From positions 8,246,920 through 8,310,919 of the forward strand of contig NC_049992.1 in the NCBI RefSeq assembly GCF_000003815.2: a stretch of 64,000 nucleotides of DNA, written 5' to 3'. Positions 23,301-32,868 of the stretch are shown here, one piece after another. A program made the translations under genes and the position numbers. The first letter of the stretch is position 1. The number at the start of each line of letters is the position of its first letter. A model generated the notes under the pieces. The model did not search any database, was not told the DNA's origin, and worked only from the letters and a program-made list of their open reading frames with translations. The DNA comes from Branchiostoma floridae. Taxonomy: Eukaryota; Chordata; Leptocardii; Amphioxiformes; Branchiostomatidae.

Positions 23301-24914
23301 GAGCGAGGCTAGCCCGGCGATGAGGAAGGACACGGTAACGGCGGGCCCGCACATCTCGTGCGCCACGGTCCCCGTCAGGACGTACAGACCCGCTCCGATC
23401 TGGGGTGGAAGGAAGGAAAGAGCGAGTGTTCATGTGTGCTCCACCGGCATTGCTTAAAATTGTACATTTTTATTAAAAGGCACCAAATTTGCCAACAACT
23501 ACAGCCATTGTAACAGTATATGGTCGAATATAGTAGGACTTAGGCCAAGTTAGGAATAAAAGCATAGTAGTGAACTGCCCGGCCAACTGGATAGACTGCA
23601 AAAGACTGACTGAGATCTCAAGGCAACTTATTTGTCCCCATTTGTCCAAATTCTTCTCTTTTGTAATCCACGTCTGCTAGGAAGCTACAGCCCGGTTCCG
23701 ATCCCGGATGGAAGGAAAGCGAAGGGGTTCAAGTTTATCAAAGGTGTGAGAAAGAGGAGGGGATGAACAGGCTTTGATCAAGCATCTCCTATTAGTCCAG
23801 TGGCATTGCTTAAAATTGTGCAGTTGTTTTAAAAGGCATATTAAAGTGACTACACGTACAGCCCCGCGCCGATCTAGGGTGGAAGGGAAGGGAGGGCGTT
23901 CATGTATGCTCAAGTTTATTAAGGGTGAGAGAAAGAGGGAGGAGGAGAACATGCCTCTATCAAATGTTTCTTATTGATCCAGAAGCATTGCTTAAAGTTG
24001 TGCAGTATTGTCAAAAGGCACCAAATTTGTTAACTCGTACAGTCCCGCTCGGATGGAGGGAATGAGAGAGTGTCCATGTGTGGTCAAGTTTATCAAAGGG
24101 GTGAGAAAGAGGAAAGGGCGAACATGCTTCTATCGAATATTATCTTATTAGGGTAACGTCACATGTCCAAACCGGGGCCCGGCCGGGCTGTTTGTGGAAA
24201 CGAAAAATAGAAATGGATACGTACAAACAGACACAAGTAGTGCCCACGACTATTTTATTCACGTCTTTTAAAGTTTGGTATATCTTATAGCATACTTTTC
24301 GTTCCCGAAAGCTGGGCCCCAGTTCAGAAATGTGACGTAGGCCCTAGTCCAGTGGTACTGCCTAAAATTGCTCAATTTTGTCAAAAGGCACCAAATTTGA
24401 CAACATGCAGTTGTCTATATATATAGTAAAAACGGGAATAGGTATAGAGGCATGGATAGATATGAGGGCATCTCAATTTCTACCCAGAGTCGATTTTATG
24501 GCATTTGTGGCCATGTGCATTTTGGGCTCCTGAGCCCTGGTATCAAATTAAATGACCTTAGATTTGGTGCGTGTATATGTGTAATTCGTCTGACTTTTCC
24601 AGCTATGCTGCTGGTTCATATCTGCAATACAAATATTTGGTTTTCACAAAAATATTGATAAATGTATGTAGTACATTTGTTGCGTTATTTTCCTGTTATT
24701 ATAATAGCTCTTTCTACTTAAACACTTCACTCACCATTGCGCCTATGGAAAGCAGGGTGAGCTCTAGAGTAGACAGGCACCGTTTGAGCGGCGTGGAGAG
24801 CGCGTCTAGTCCCAGACTCTTGGTGCGGATCAGCTTGGTGCAGAGCGTACTGCACATCAGGCTCACCCCACGGGGCGCGGAGCCTCGTCTGGGGGTCGTG
24901 CTCTCATCTTCCAT
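17137..24914 (-). CDS. SLC7A4-like: SLC7A4-like cationic amino acid transporter, complete 12-exon gene
   Basis: Predicted multi-pass plasma-membrane amino acid permease of the APC superfamily, CAT branch. Coding exons in transcript order: 24914-24735, 23399-23252, 22672-22528, 22093-21970, 21266-21119, 20466-20256, 19882-19735, 19552-19392, 19013-18763, 18377-18259, 17741-17633, 17312-17137. Every junction is GT-AG, all phases agree, and the joined frame is 640 codons with stop (639 aa; human SLC7A4 is 635 aa from memory). Seen: [16 protein letters not shown] before the first membrane helix, GAGLYVLTG in that helix (substrate-binding loop of this fold), [37 protein letters not shown] in the sixth helix region, [17 protein letters not shown], and a C-terminal hydrophobic block [19 protein letters not shown]. 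The first and last portions resemble SLC7A4 most, while LTLMVPW and [12 protein letters not shown] are shared with SLC7A1-3, so orthology within the CATs needs a tree. The substrate (cationic amino acids) is inferred from family only; human SLC7A4 has not behaved as a simple cationic transporter in published tests. Confidence 0.95.
17313..17357. mobile_element. 31-bp hairpin with 7-bp target duplication in a splice acceptor
   Basis: Hairpin 17320-17350 has arms CAAGGACGTTACATC and its exact complement around one central base. It is flanked by CTGCAAG at 17313-17319 and again at 17351-17357. On the minus strand each flank reads cttgcag, the acceptor of transporter exon 12. Removing the hairpin plus one repeat leaves tttttatggcttgcag, a normal acceptor, so this looks like an insertion. 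Confidence 0.75.
17633..17741 (-). CDS. SLC7A4-like: SLC7A4-like exon 11 (residues 546-582)
   Basis: Encodes [19 protein letters not shown] and [11 protein letters not shown], the most conserved C-terminal helices of the CAT family. Acceptor gatag, donor GTGAGT, phase 0 in and 1 out. Confidence 0.94.
17793..18045 (+). mobile_element. tRNA-derived SINE in transporter intron 10
   Basis: B-box GAGTTCAAATCC (17841-17852), body with GGGAAGGCACTTCACACGAC and ACACAGTGGATAGACC, and a short 3' tail of TATGAC repeats. Related bodies are found at 21324 and 33612. Confidence 0.65.
18091..18237. mobile_element. TAGCCTCC inverted-repeat element in transporter intron 10
   Basis: Element 18100-18228 with termini TAGCCTCCGTAGCAGGCTCT and, on the right, the complement of TAGCCTCCATAGCAGGCTCT. 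The flanking 9-mers TGATAAAAG and TGTTAAAGG match at 7 of 9 positions, like an aged target duplication. It begins 22 bases from the exon 10 donor. Confidence 0.7.
18259..18377 (-). CDS. SLC7A4-like: SLC7A4-like exon 10 (residues 506-545)
   Basis: Acceptor ctcgcag at 18378-18379, donor GTGAGG, phase 1 in and 0 out. Encodes one helix ([20 protein letters not shown]) and [11 protein letters not shown], matching the LSFK segment of CAT1. A second AG 14 bases further in could be used but would break the phase. Confidence 0.9.
18763..19013 (-). CDS. SLC7A4-like: SLC7A4-like exon 9 (residues 422-506)
   Basis: Longest exon. Carries the hydrophilic, charged cytoplasmic loop ([20 protein letters not shown]) found between the halves of CATs, then a helix ending MLVMYGFNG. 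Acceptor acacag, donor GTGAGT, phase 2 in and 1 out. The loop is the least conserved part and is not diagnostic. Confidence 0.92.
19392..19552 (-). CDS. SLC7A4-like: SLC7A4-like exon 8 (residues 369-422)
   Basis: Acceptor cccctcag, donor GTCAGT, phase 0 in and 2 out. Encodes [33 protein letters not shown] and a following helix, the standard CAT arrangement. Confidence 0.94.
19735..19882 (-). CDS. SLC7A4-like: SLC7A4-like exon 7 (residues 319-368)
   Basis: Acceptor tgacag, donor GTGGGT, phase 2 in and 0 out. Encodes helix [20 protein letters not shown] and the conserved [14 protein letters not shown] cytoplasmic loop motif. Confidence 0.94.
20256..20466 (-). CDS. SLC7A4-like: SLC7A4-like exon 6 (residues 249-319)
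   Basis: Acceptor cacccaag (short pyrimidine tract), donor GTCAGC. Encodes [18 protein letters not shown], a signature of the family close to the substrate site, then a helix and [20 protein letters not shown]. Phase 1 in, 2 out. Confidence 0.94.
21119..21266 (-). CDS. SLC7A4-like: SLC7A4-like exon 5 (residues 200-249)
   Basis: Acceptor ttttcag, donor GTCAGT, phase 0 in and 1 out. Encodes helix [20 protein letters not shown] and the conserved GGFMPFGW motif that precedes the sixth helix region in CATs. Confidence 0.93.
21271..21725. repeat. Duplicated intron segment next to the exon 5 acceptor
   Basis: The intron bases beside exon 5 (TGAAAACGTCAAATTGATCC..AGCTCATCAACC, 21269-21315) recur at about 21624-21670. 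A GGTGGCAGATATCA..CCG.GACGT..CATGAC segment also occurs twice (about 21560 and 21673). A SINE lies between. Confidence 0.5.
21324..21545 (+). mobile_element. tRNA-derived SINE in transporter intron 4
   Basis: A-box-like TAACTGGTAGAGCG and B-box GAGTTCGATCCC (21379-21390) with pol III spacing, then a body (TTGTGCCCTCGGGAAATGCA, GGGTACCTGACTTCGATCGG) also seen at 33660-33745. No acceptor-stem pairing, so not a functional tRNA. Confidence 0.65.
21970..22093 (-). CDS. SLC7A4-like: SLC7A4-like exon 4 (residues 158-199)
   Basis: Acceptor cttcag, donor GTGATT. Encodes an extracellular-type stretch with one N-glycosylation sequon (N161-W-T), then a membrane helix [16 protein letters not shown]. Phase 2 in, 0 out. 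Confidence 0.93.
22528..22672 (-). CDS. SLC7A4-like: SLC7A4-like exon 3 (residues 110-158)
   Basis: Acceptor gtag at 22673-22674, donor GTAAAA, phase 1 in and 2 out. Encodes [20 protein letters not shown] and [18 protein letters not shown], a strongly conserved CAT block. Its first half is present as two diverged tandem copies in the intron upstream (22728-22990). Confidence 0.93.
22728..22990 (-). pseudogene. Two decayed tandem copies of the exon 3 acceptor and 5' half
   Basis: Copy at about 22728-22870 matches exon 3 with adjoining intron, but has a 4-base insertion, a second insertion and in-frame stops. Copy at about 22880-22990 retains acceptor gtag (AG at 22956-22957) and an open, phase-matched frame: [20 protein letters not shown] against [18 protein letters not shown] in the real exon. 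It then breaks off after LVL without a donor. All three units share the intron motif ACGTCATCA..CATATATGG. Confidence 0.8.
23252..23399 (-). CDS. SLC7A4-like: SLC7A4-like exon 2 (residues 61-110)
   Basis: Acceptor ccccag, donor GTGGGT, phase 0 in and 1 out. Encodes the rest of the first membrane helix ([10 protein letters not shown]), then a second hydrophobic segment and [11 protein letters not shown]. Its 5' end has decayed copies in the upstream intron (see the repeat at 23685-24410). Confidence 0.93.
23685..24410 (-). repeat. Tandem copies of the exon 2 acceptor region in intron 1 of the transporter gene
   Basis: Three diverged copies (starting near 23685, 23855 and 24036) repeat the segment 23382-23510, which holds the first 18 bases of exon 2, its acceptor and the adjoining intron (GGAAGG, AAGTTTATCAAAGG, GCATTGCTTAAAATTG, AAAAGGCACCAAATTTG). 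The copy at 23872 keeps an acceptor (cctag) and reads IGAGLYV before a stop. The one at 23702 has lost its AG and the one at 24058 has a deletion. The outermost unit is interrupted by an inverted-repeat insertion (about 24153-24345). Confidence 0.8.
24153..24345. mobile_element. MITE-like insertion in the intron 1 repeat
   Basis: Imperfect terminal inverted repeats: GTAACGTCACATGTC with GGGGCCC inside on the left, and on the right the complement of CTACGTCACATTTC with GGGGCCC. It interrupts a repeat unit between CTTATTAG and TCCAGTGG. Sister units are uninterrupted there. Confidence 0.55.
24735..24914 (-). CDS. SLC7A4-like: SLC7A4-like exon 1 (residues 1-60)
   Basis: Starts at ATG 24914 (MEDEST...), gives the cytoplasmic N-terminus and ends SIGAM at a GTGAGT donor, phase 0. 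The frame stays open upstream to about 24959 without another ATG. A good acceptor (tttgtcctcag, AG at 24950-24951) lies just upstream, so this is probably exon 2 of the transcript with a 5' UTR exon further up that I cannot locate. An in-frame internal Met ([10 protein letters not shown]) is an alternative start that matches the shorter N-terminus of vertebrate relatives. Confidence 0.85.
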
Positions 24915-26605
24915 ACTGCTGCGGTTAGCCGGTTTTTCGCTAGAAGGCGCTGAGGACAAACGTTGTTGTTAGTGACAACGCTTAACATTTTCTTGGTGTT
25001 CTTGACATTATTGCCTCCATGAAAAATGGAGATATTGTTTTTGGTGTGTGTGTGCATGTGCATGTCTGTCTGTGTTTCTGCATATCTGTGACAATACATT
25101 AGAATATTCCGCATATTCTAAATGGCAACATCTGTTGTCCAGTGTGATAGGATGAAGTAAGAAAAAGGCGTTCCCCAACATTTCAGTAAACCATTTTCTT
25201 TCCTATTGAATAGAATCAGTGGGAAATGAAAAATAACAGGAAGAGAATAATACAAGCACTGTAATTTTTCCCAGGATACACAGTTTGTCCTTCTATGTGC
25301 GCATCTTCTTTACCAGTAGAACCGCCTTTCGGAGTAATGGAGCATGTACCCCAGCCTTTAATTGCTCAAATCAACTTAATTGTCAATTTTGCAAAGGCCA
25401 GGCTAGCCCTGTCTGTAATTGAAGAATTGGTTGTAAACAACCAAGAAAACTACAGCGACATACAGAGCGACACATGATTCATGTTTCTAGCTAGAATAGA
25501 CGATCTAACAGGCCAAATGTTGTTATCTTGACAGCAAAATATTCCATGCATGTTTTACGAACATGAGTTTTACATGAGCATTTTCCCTGAGATCCAATGA
25601 AAGTTACCGCTAAGTTTGATATTCCGTCTTTCCATAATCTTAAAATTCTAAAACACAAGGCTTTTGATACTGAATGTTAAGGCAAGCAACAAGTTGATTC
25701 TGGACTTAACATTCGAATTCGACTTTCGAGTCATTTGTTAGACTTTCGTAGGCGGTATAATTTTCGTAAAGGAATCAAAGAAGTCGTAAAAGTTGAACAA
25801 TCTTACCGAAGGTTGATTGATTGCCTGTCTTTGGCTTCTTACATCGTCCTTAAAAGTCTATCACGACAATATTCCGTGGCTATGCGTGTGGTTCTGGAGG
25901 TAGGTGTCAAATTAGTCCTGTGGCGTTACTACGCATGCGCGAACACGGGTCAGGGTTCACAAACTTGTAGAACTGGTTTTACAAGTTTCGGGTCATGACA
26001 TATTGAGTTGTACACTGCAGTTTTTGCGGTGCCATCTTCTCCAGACCGTAACATCTAAATGCACAGCAATAAAACTACGAAACAGTTTGTTTTGATGTGT
26101 ATTCATATGTTTGTATACAGCCGATCCGATCCGAGGGAACAAATGATAAACCAGAAAAAATAGAGCGTTGAATTGATACTGTGTGATTTGATATACACAT
26201 CTAATATCCAGTCACGTGTGATTGTTTGTAGAGGTAAATGTCTCACAATGTTACAATTAGTAGTTCACATGATGGTGCACTCTAAGTTCACCTGCACTTA
26301 CATTCACACCAAACTGCAGCGTCGCCTAGCGATTCTGAACCACATAACAGCTTCAATTCACTTAACCCACTTGTATATGTACTAGTTGCATGTATGATAT
26401 TACATACTTGTCGAACGAACGAACCGCTGGGATTGATGATGTAAAGGACAACTCAACCGCGTAATCAACGTAGTTCTGAAAGTATGACTTTTTTTACATT
26501 GTCTCATACCTGTCTTGAATTGTTAACGCTATGCTGTGCAACCTGCAACACTGTTCACGTTGACTTTGTAAAGTTTGTACTTTCAGACAGGGTACTGGAG
26601 AGCCG

Positions 26606-26630
26606 AGAGAGAGAGAGAGAGACACAGAGA

Positions 26631-26662
<32 letters not shown>

Positions 26663-26700
26663 CAGAGAGAGAGAGACAGAGAGAGAGAGAGGGAGGCAGA
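26606..26700. repeat. GA microsatellite
   Basis: (GA)n with interspersed CA. Confidence 0.9.
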
Positions 26701-27190
26701 AGAGGAAGAGGGATAAAGATCGCATCTGAGAGAGGAAAAAAAGAAGAGACATAGAGAATTTATTTACAGATACAAACCACGCCAAAAATTCGCGATTCAC
26801 AATTGGGTGTCTTCTAATTCCTTTTTTTTATTTGAAGGGTTGAAGAGTTGTTAGAAAGCGTTACTGTCTTCATCATCCAACGGCTCTGGTTGAGGTAGAC
26901 TCTGAAACTCCCCCTCCCCACTCTCTCACCACAAACATGTCTTTTTGTTTCCCGTGTTGACGCTACATCCTCTGTGGAAGGACTGAGGACCCTATGTAAT
27001 GTGGAAAATGTGAAAAGGCCGCGGTACTTCCTCGGCGTGTGTGGGCCTGTCGGTAACGGGTCCGAGGGTGACCAGGGTTCCTCGAGCCAAGTGTTTCCAT
27101 CTTCAGATCGGCGGCGGCACGATGACAGCCCGGTACCACGCGCACTTCTCCCCTGTCATGTTCCCACACAACTTCACATGCCAATTAAGC

Positions 27191-27464
27191 TAATCTCCAA
27201 GCAGATCCTACGGTAGCATAAGATAGTATGAAAGGCTGCCAGAGGAGTGAAGCCACATCCCTTTTTCTTTCCTACTTATCATGTATGTTCTTTGAAATGA
27301 TCGTCTTGTCCCTCTTGTCTAGTTTTCTTTCCTTTCTGTTATACCCCAATTAAAAACGGGAGTGAAGCCAGCCTAGGGGCGTGCCTGGACACCCTTTGGT
27401 CAGCTGTACTCCTTACCCAGCTTTGATACTATCTTATGTCACTGGTAAATCTGTCTGGAGATTA
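27191..27464. mobile_element. TAATCTCC-family MITE with internal insertion
   Basis: Both termini present. The middle is expanded by about 100 bases of pyrimidine-rich sequence, and an internal GAGTGAAGCC motif appears on both sides of it. Confidence 0.75.
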
Positions 27465-27741
27465 CATTTAGCTGCATGCCTTGAAAAAGCGCTTCAAGCA
27501 GATGCAGGGTTGGCCTGTAGATCTGTACGTCCTTTGTCGTGCGTCTGTGTCGCTCGGTTGTGGTATGACAAGCCTCATCGTACGACAGAATCGAAACTAA
27601 TCATAAACCTGCTTGGAGAAGTACTGTTTGTTTTCTGTGCAGGTTTGAATGAATGGATGGCTGACTGATTGGAAGAATGAATAGATAGATATCTAGCTTA
27701 CTTATATTGCGTCCAGAACGCCTGTAAAAAAACTCAAAGCA

Positions 27742-28025
27742 TCAGAAGACTAATCTCCAACAAGATCCACGGTGGCGTAATGTATTATAGTATCAAACCC
27801 ACCGTAGGATCATCTTAATCTCCAAGCAGATCCTACGGTAGCATAAGATAGTATCAAAAGCTGGTAGAGGCCAGTTAAGTACTATCGTATGACATCGTAG
27901 GATCTTCTTGGAGATTAGGATCATCTCCGGTGGCCAATGGGCTCACTTTGGCAAGCTAACCTGCTTGGCCGGCTTTGATAGTATATTACGCTACCGTAGG
28001 ATCTGCTTGGAGATTATCAGAAGAC
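27742..28025. mobile_element. TAATCTCC-family MITE with perfect 9-bp target duplication (outer copy)
   Basis: Element 27751-28016 flanked by TCAGAAGAC at 27742-27750 and 28017-28025. It carries a second element of the same family inside. Confidence 0.85.
27807..27926. mobile_element. Nested TAATCTCC-family MITE (102 bp) with perfect 9-bp target duplication
   Basis: Element 27816-27917 flanked by GGATCATCT at 27807-27815 and 27918-27926, inserted into the outer copy. Confidence 0.85.
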
Positions 28026-28344
28026 TAGAACGTATTTTCCTGTTTCTTAGGAAATCACAAACGGCTGAAATGTAAAAATGAGCCATGCTTTCGAAAAGAA
28101 TGAAACAAAAAAAAATACAGAATCAAGCTGAAAGATAACTTCTAACCACCCCCCGTTATCAGTTTGCATGCACCTCCCAAGAAGTTCGCATTGATAACGA
28201 CATGTACGTTTGGCGGGATAACAGCATACCGAACTCCCGTTCCCAGAGTCCCGTGGTGTAACCAGACCGCCATGTTCGGTCCGGTGGACACAGGTATGCC
28301 GTACATGCGCGCCAAGGTCACCTTCTTCTCACACAGCCGGGGCT

Positions 28345-29600
28345 GCGCTGCTAACGACCTGTTAACGCCATACAGTCAAACCTGCCCGAGCGACCACCTC
28401 TTCTCAGCGACCACCTGGCCATTTCGACCGCTTTTTCTCGGTCCCGATTTTTTTTTTCCATTGACGTAAGCATTAAGCGACCTTTACTCAACGACCACCT
28501 GGCCAACGCGACCGCGACCGGCCCAAATTGGGACCCATAACGACCGCATCATTTTCAAAATTGAGGTTTTCATCGATTTTAAGCCGATTTTAGATGATAA
28601 CTAGTGCGATTTTGTGCCGAAATCGTTGTAAGAAAATCCGAATTTAGTTGTTACAGAAGTTTTTTGTTGTTGTTGAAATCTATATCATTATAAAGTGAAC
28701 GAATGCTGAAACGTATATACCCTCATACTTTTTTAAGAAAGATCTGTATAGCTCATACCTTTTTAAGAAAAATCTGTACGTGTGAGTGCTTTTGTCCAAC
28801 TGTACTGTACATTCACCCGTGGGTAAGGACGCTATCGGGACATAACGGGCATCGAATTCGAAAAGTGCACCGTAGTTATGTCAGATACGGCGATCAGGAA
28901 CACAGCGACGCATAAAGACTTGTATGGTAACTGGCAGCATCAAAGTTCCCTTACTGTCTAAAACGTTAGTGTACAAATACTTGAGCTTTAAAACAATGTA
29001 TCGTATAAAAGCTCGATAAAAGCTTTGGGTTAAATTTACAATTAACAGTGTGCGTGTTGTATTTGACATTAAAGACCTCGCTTCTTTGCGTGCATGCAGT
29101 GTGTTTGCTATTTGCCATTAAACACAACGCATCGGGCGTGTTTTGAGTCGATACTCTTCTCAGCGACCACCTGTCCAAATCGACCGCTTTTTTCCGGTCC
29201 CCCAGGTGGTCGTTTTGGGCAGGTTTGACTGTACTTATAAATCCAGATACAAGTATTTTATGTTTTCAGACTCAGTTTTGTCCTATGAATTTAGAAAAAA
29301 AAAATGAAATGATTACTAGCGACCTGTTAGCGCCATACTGATAAATCCATATACAAGTCTTTTATGTTTCAGACTCAGTTTTGTCCTATAAATTTAAAAA
29401 AAAATTGCATTGGCAACCTGGCCCCAGCGTTGGACTGATAACGACCTGTTGACACCATACTCTTATAAATCTAGAAACAAGAATTATTTTTTAAAGTAAA
29501 CATTGCATTGGCAACTTGACCGCTAACGACTTGTTAATACCATACGTATAAATCTAGAAACAAATGTTTTATGTTTTGAGAGTGAGCTTCCTATAAACTT
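28345..29600. repeat. Degenerate tandem repeat of about 100 bp, interrupted by a MITE
   Basis: Units contain GCTAACGACCTGTTAACGCC then ATAAATCCAGATACAAG, TTTTATGTTTCAGACTCAG and TTGTCCTATAAATTTA. Unit starts are visible near 29335, 29460 and 29545. The first junction (28348-28372) is separated from its continuation at 29234 by the element below. Confidence 0.75.
28371..29233. mobile_element. TA-flanked MITE (about 860 bp)
   Basis: Terminal inverted repeats CAGTCAAACCTGCCC followed on both sides by CGACCACC-type sequence, bounded by TA at 28371-28372 and 29232-29233. TA duplication and CAGT ends fit a pogo/Tc1-mariner-type non-autonomous element. No transposase frame is present. Confidence 0.8.
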
Positions 29601-30394
29601 AGAAAAAATATGAAAAAGTGAATTTACAACTTGACATTGAGTTTCGACCATGCATTACATAGTATCAGCAGTAAATTTTCTGATAACCTAGATCTTCTGA
29701 GTATTCTTAAAACTTATTTGACTGCATGAGACGTTAGTTTGTTAGAAAAATGTTGGATCATGAAGAATCGTAAAAAGCTGAAACTTACAAAAATAATCAA
29801 AGAGGGGAAAAAAGCAAAAATGCAAGATGTAATACTAGTAAACTTCTTGGAAGGTTATGAGTTGCGTAAACTATCAATATAAAAAAAATCTTTGGTATGT
29901 GTTTGATGCAATTCTTCGCAAGCATAACAAACATGAACTACTTCGCGTGAATTAAGACCTGTCGTTTCAGGCAAGGTTGATGTACAACAACATGTGCGCC
30001 TTCTGCGGATATGGGGTGCATTGCGACACACTTCGGTATGTCTGAAAAATGGCAAGAACTTATTATAAGCTGGACATTTCCATTCAGAAATCGCTGGACA
30101 GAAGTCGTGAATAATCTATTTCAGCCACTGACCTAGGATACCCTTTAATGTTTATATTGCATATCTGGTAAACCGCCTCATGGCGTAACACACAACAGGT
30201 TTGTACTGAACAGTACAAACTGCATATCCGGGCAGAATTATTTGATCCAATCACACCAGGATAGTCCCCTACTCTTTTTGACAAGTGCGATGGATTCTTA
30301 AACGTGCTCTAAGTGTGTCTGTCCTCAAACATAGGACGTCCATTAACGTCCTATCCGCGGGACGGCCCTAACCTAAACTAGCCTACTCATTTTC

Positions 30395-30520
30395 ACCTGA
30401 GTAAAGTAAGGAAAGTCCTGAAAGTGCCAGGTTGACATATGAAAGGATTCGAACCCAGAACCTCTGGGTTATAAATCGAACACCCTGTCGATTGCACCAC
30501 ACGACCCCGCAATTTAGGGG
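30395..30520 (-). mobile_element. tRNA-derived SINE head
   Basis: On the minus strand GTGGTGCAATCGACAGGG and GGTTCGAATCC (30445-30455 region) are spaced like A and B boxes. The following sequence resembles the SINE at 17793. Confidence 0.55.
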
Positions 30521-31190
30521 ACTTATTCAGCCAACCAAGGTCTGTCCCGTCGTTAACACTGACCTTGATGCTGTAGTGGGTTATGCCTGTCATCCGCGGC
30601 ATCCGATCCAAGTACCCCAGAACTCCGTGTTAGTGTGAGAGAACATCGTGTTTTGTGATTTTGTGGTTTTAAATAAGGTACCGTACATCCTGTGCCAAAC
30701 CACCTACATGTAAAACAATCTTTACACGAGGAACAGAAACAAAACAACATTTGCCATATCACAGACACAACATATCGATAGAGGTCTTATATTTACATCT
30801 CTACGAACAAAACGTTGCCTAGAAAAGGATGTCGGGAGTTGGTTGATCTTGGTTTTGTAAAAGATAGTGTGAAATTCGTTTTAAGGAACTTCTTTGCCTA
30901 TTTGTTTTTCTCGCCTAAACTCTAGCAATTCTCAACCCTTTTTTCATTATCTCCTTAATGTAGTTAAAAGAAGTACTAGATTCTTTCAGAATGACGTACT
31001 CTTGGTTTCTATTTGTCCGTCGATAACTGAGGAAACTGGTGGGTTTCAATCGGCACCATCCCCCCGCCCCCACACGGATACTACCCAGGCACGGGGTACT
31101 GCTTACTGCTTACGGAAATGTAGAAGAATTCTACGGACCGTGTAGTTAGAAAGTCGCTGAGAATTTATTTGGAAAATCTAGTTAACTTGA

Positions 31191-31360
31191 CGCTGGTTCC
31201 GCGGGGTAACCTATATCCGTTGTTTTGGATAATAACAGGGTATTAAGGGATATTAAGTCGATCGGCGAAACCACCGTGCATTGAAGCGATATCCCCAGAT
31301 ATCTGTTTTTTTTAATGACGGATATATGTTAACCCTTGGATAAAGGTATGCTTACGTTAC
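31191..31360. mobile_element. GTTCACC-family MITE, diverged
   Basis: Left end CCGCGGGGTAACCTATATCC, internal GGGATATTAAGTCGA and GCGATATCCCC, and right end GGATATATGTTAACCC..GGATAAAGGTA. Confidence 0.6.
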
Positions 31361-31429
31361 CATCTCAACACGTTGCTGAGTGTATAGGGAAGTTTAAGAT
31401 CATTCTTCCAGTTTCATAGTGGTATTTTT

Positions 31430-31885
31430 TGCGTGGTCTGTATCCGCATCATCTTTTTCTTCCTCTATCAGATGCGCTCTTTATCCTTCTTCCTCCCCTG
31501 TCCCTCTCTCTCCCCTCCTTTCTCTGTCCTCTCTCTCGCCTCTCTCTTTCCCTCGATCTCGGTCATCTCTCTCCTCTTTCAGTCTCCCCATCTCCCTCTC
31601 CGTCGGCTAAACTGAAGTCCTTTGCGCTTTTGTAAACTTACATTGTGTTGCATCTAAGCATGGTCATCATAGACACGGGAATCCCCTCCATAATCTACAC
31701 TCTCTCCCACCCCCTCTTTCCCCCCTCTTTCTCTTCATCTCTCTCTCTCCTCTTTCTCATCCCTCTCTCTCTTACCCCTCTCCCTTCTGTCTGTCCGTCG
31801 ATTTATCTGAAGTTCCTTCGCTTTTGTAAACCTCCATTGTGGAATCCTCATCACAGGAATCCTCTCCATAATCTACCCTCTCCTA
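31430..31885. repeat. Pyrimidine-rich tandem duplication
   Basis: Two CT-rich tracts, each followed by CTGAAGT.CTT..GCTTTTGTAAAC.T.CATTGTG (near 31612 and 31809). GGAATCC.CTCCATAATCTAC recurs near 31679 and 31855. Encoded Ser/Pro/Leu frames are artefacts. Confidence 0.65.
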
Positions 31886-32868
31886 GTAGGACATGACCGT
31901 TCGGAGATACCAGACATCAAAGCCATCCCAGGATGGCCCTGGGTCGTCTGAAACAAACGACGGAACTTGCCGTTGCTCGTGCGTGAAACATCAACCATGA
32001 CGGGTCCAGTTTTCCGGATTCCTCAGATATGACTCTATTCCGACGACTTATTGTTGCCTTGAAAGAATTGTGAAAATCGTTACTTTCTTAGCTAACTAAA
32101 GATCCCTTCGTTCTACAGAGACTTCAAAGTTTTGCAGGGGTCATTTCGGAGCAAGATGAAACAAACTGGAAGTGAAAAGATGCTTTTCTACCAGTTTCGC
32201 GGTGACGAATTTGATTTTTCCAGTCTGGCAGGGGTATCTATATTGTCCTTGTTTCCCGCCGTCCCGTGGCATATTGGTGTCGTTTCTGAGGTAAATAGAG
32301 ATCTCTTTCCCGTAACAAGGGCATGAGAAGTTAGCTGGGGTGACCTGGGTCGCGCTGCGCCATGGGTGGTTAAGGGGTACACTTTCACCGCCAAAATACC
32401 GAGGAAATTCGCAAAATAGCATCAAAAGGCCGCGCGAGAGAGCATTTGTGTAGCGATCAGAATGGCACGATGCGGCTGCCATTGCCTAAACCCAGCATGG
32501 CGTTTTGTCCGCAACATCCAATGCTATAGGGAAAGGTGACCCCTCGGTTGCCACAAGCCCGCGTCTTTGTACGGCAGACCACATCAAACGGGTCCGCGAC
32601 AATAGCGTTCGCTTCCTACGGTTTGTCGTGTTTCCACCCGAGAGGCGGCTAATCGGGAGTCAGCGCTTCGGGCGGCGGCGCGATGTGGGAACCGGCCCGA
32701 GAAACAAAGGTGTCCCCCGGAACACCGCGGAGCGTGGTGAAGTGTGACAAACACGGGGCCAGGGGGAACCTGCAGGGCCGGGTCAACACTCATCTGTCTC
32801 ACCTCGAGTTGCCCTGCCTCTAGGATCCTCTCGCAACACGGTTGTCTGTGGGGAGGGGGGCTGTTTGG

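Noticed and set aside
24915-24959. N-terminal extension of the transporter from a TTG
   Set aside because: Non-ATG start, and a good splice acceptor lies at 24950. The first ATG in frame is 24914.
31419-31896. Ser/Leu/Pro-rich open frames
   Set aside because: They read through CT-rich simple sequence.
32141-32482. 113-codon minus-strand frame
   Set aside because: No family recognised. It lies between MITEs in a region without other coding evidence.
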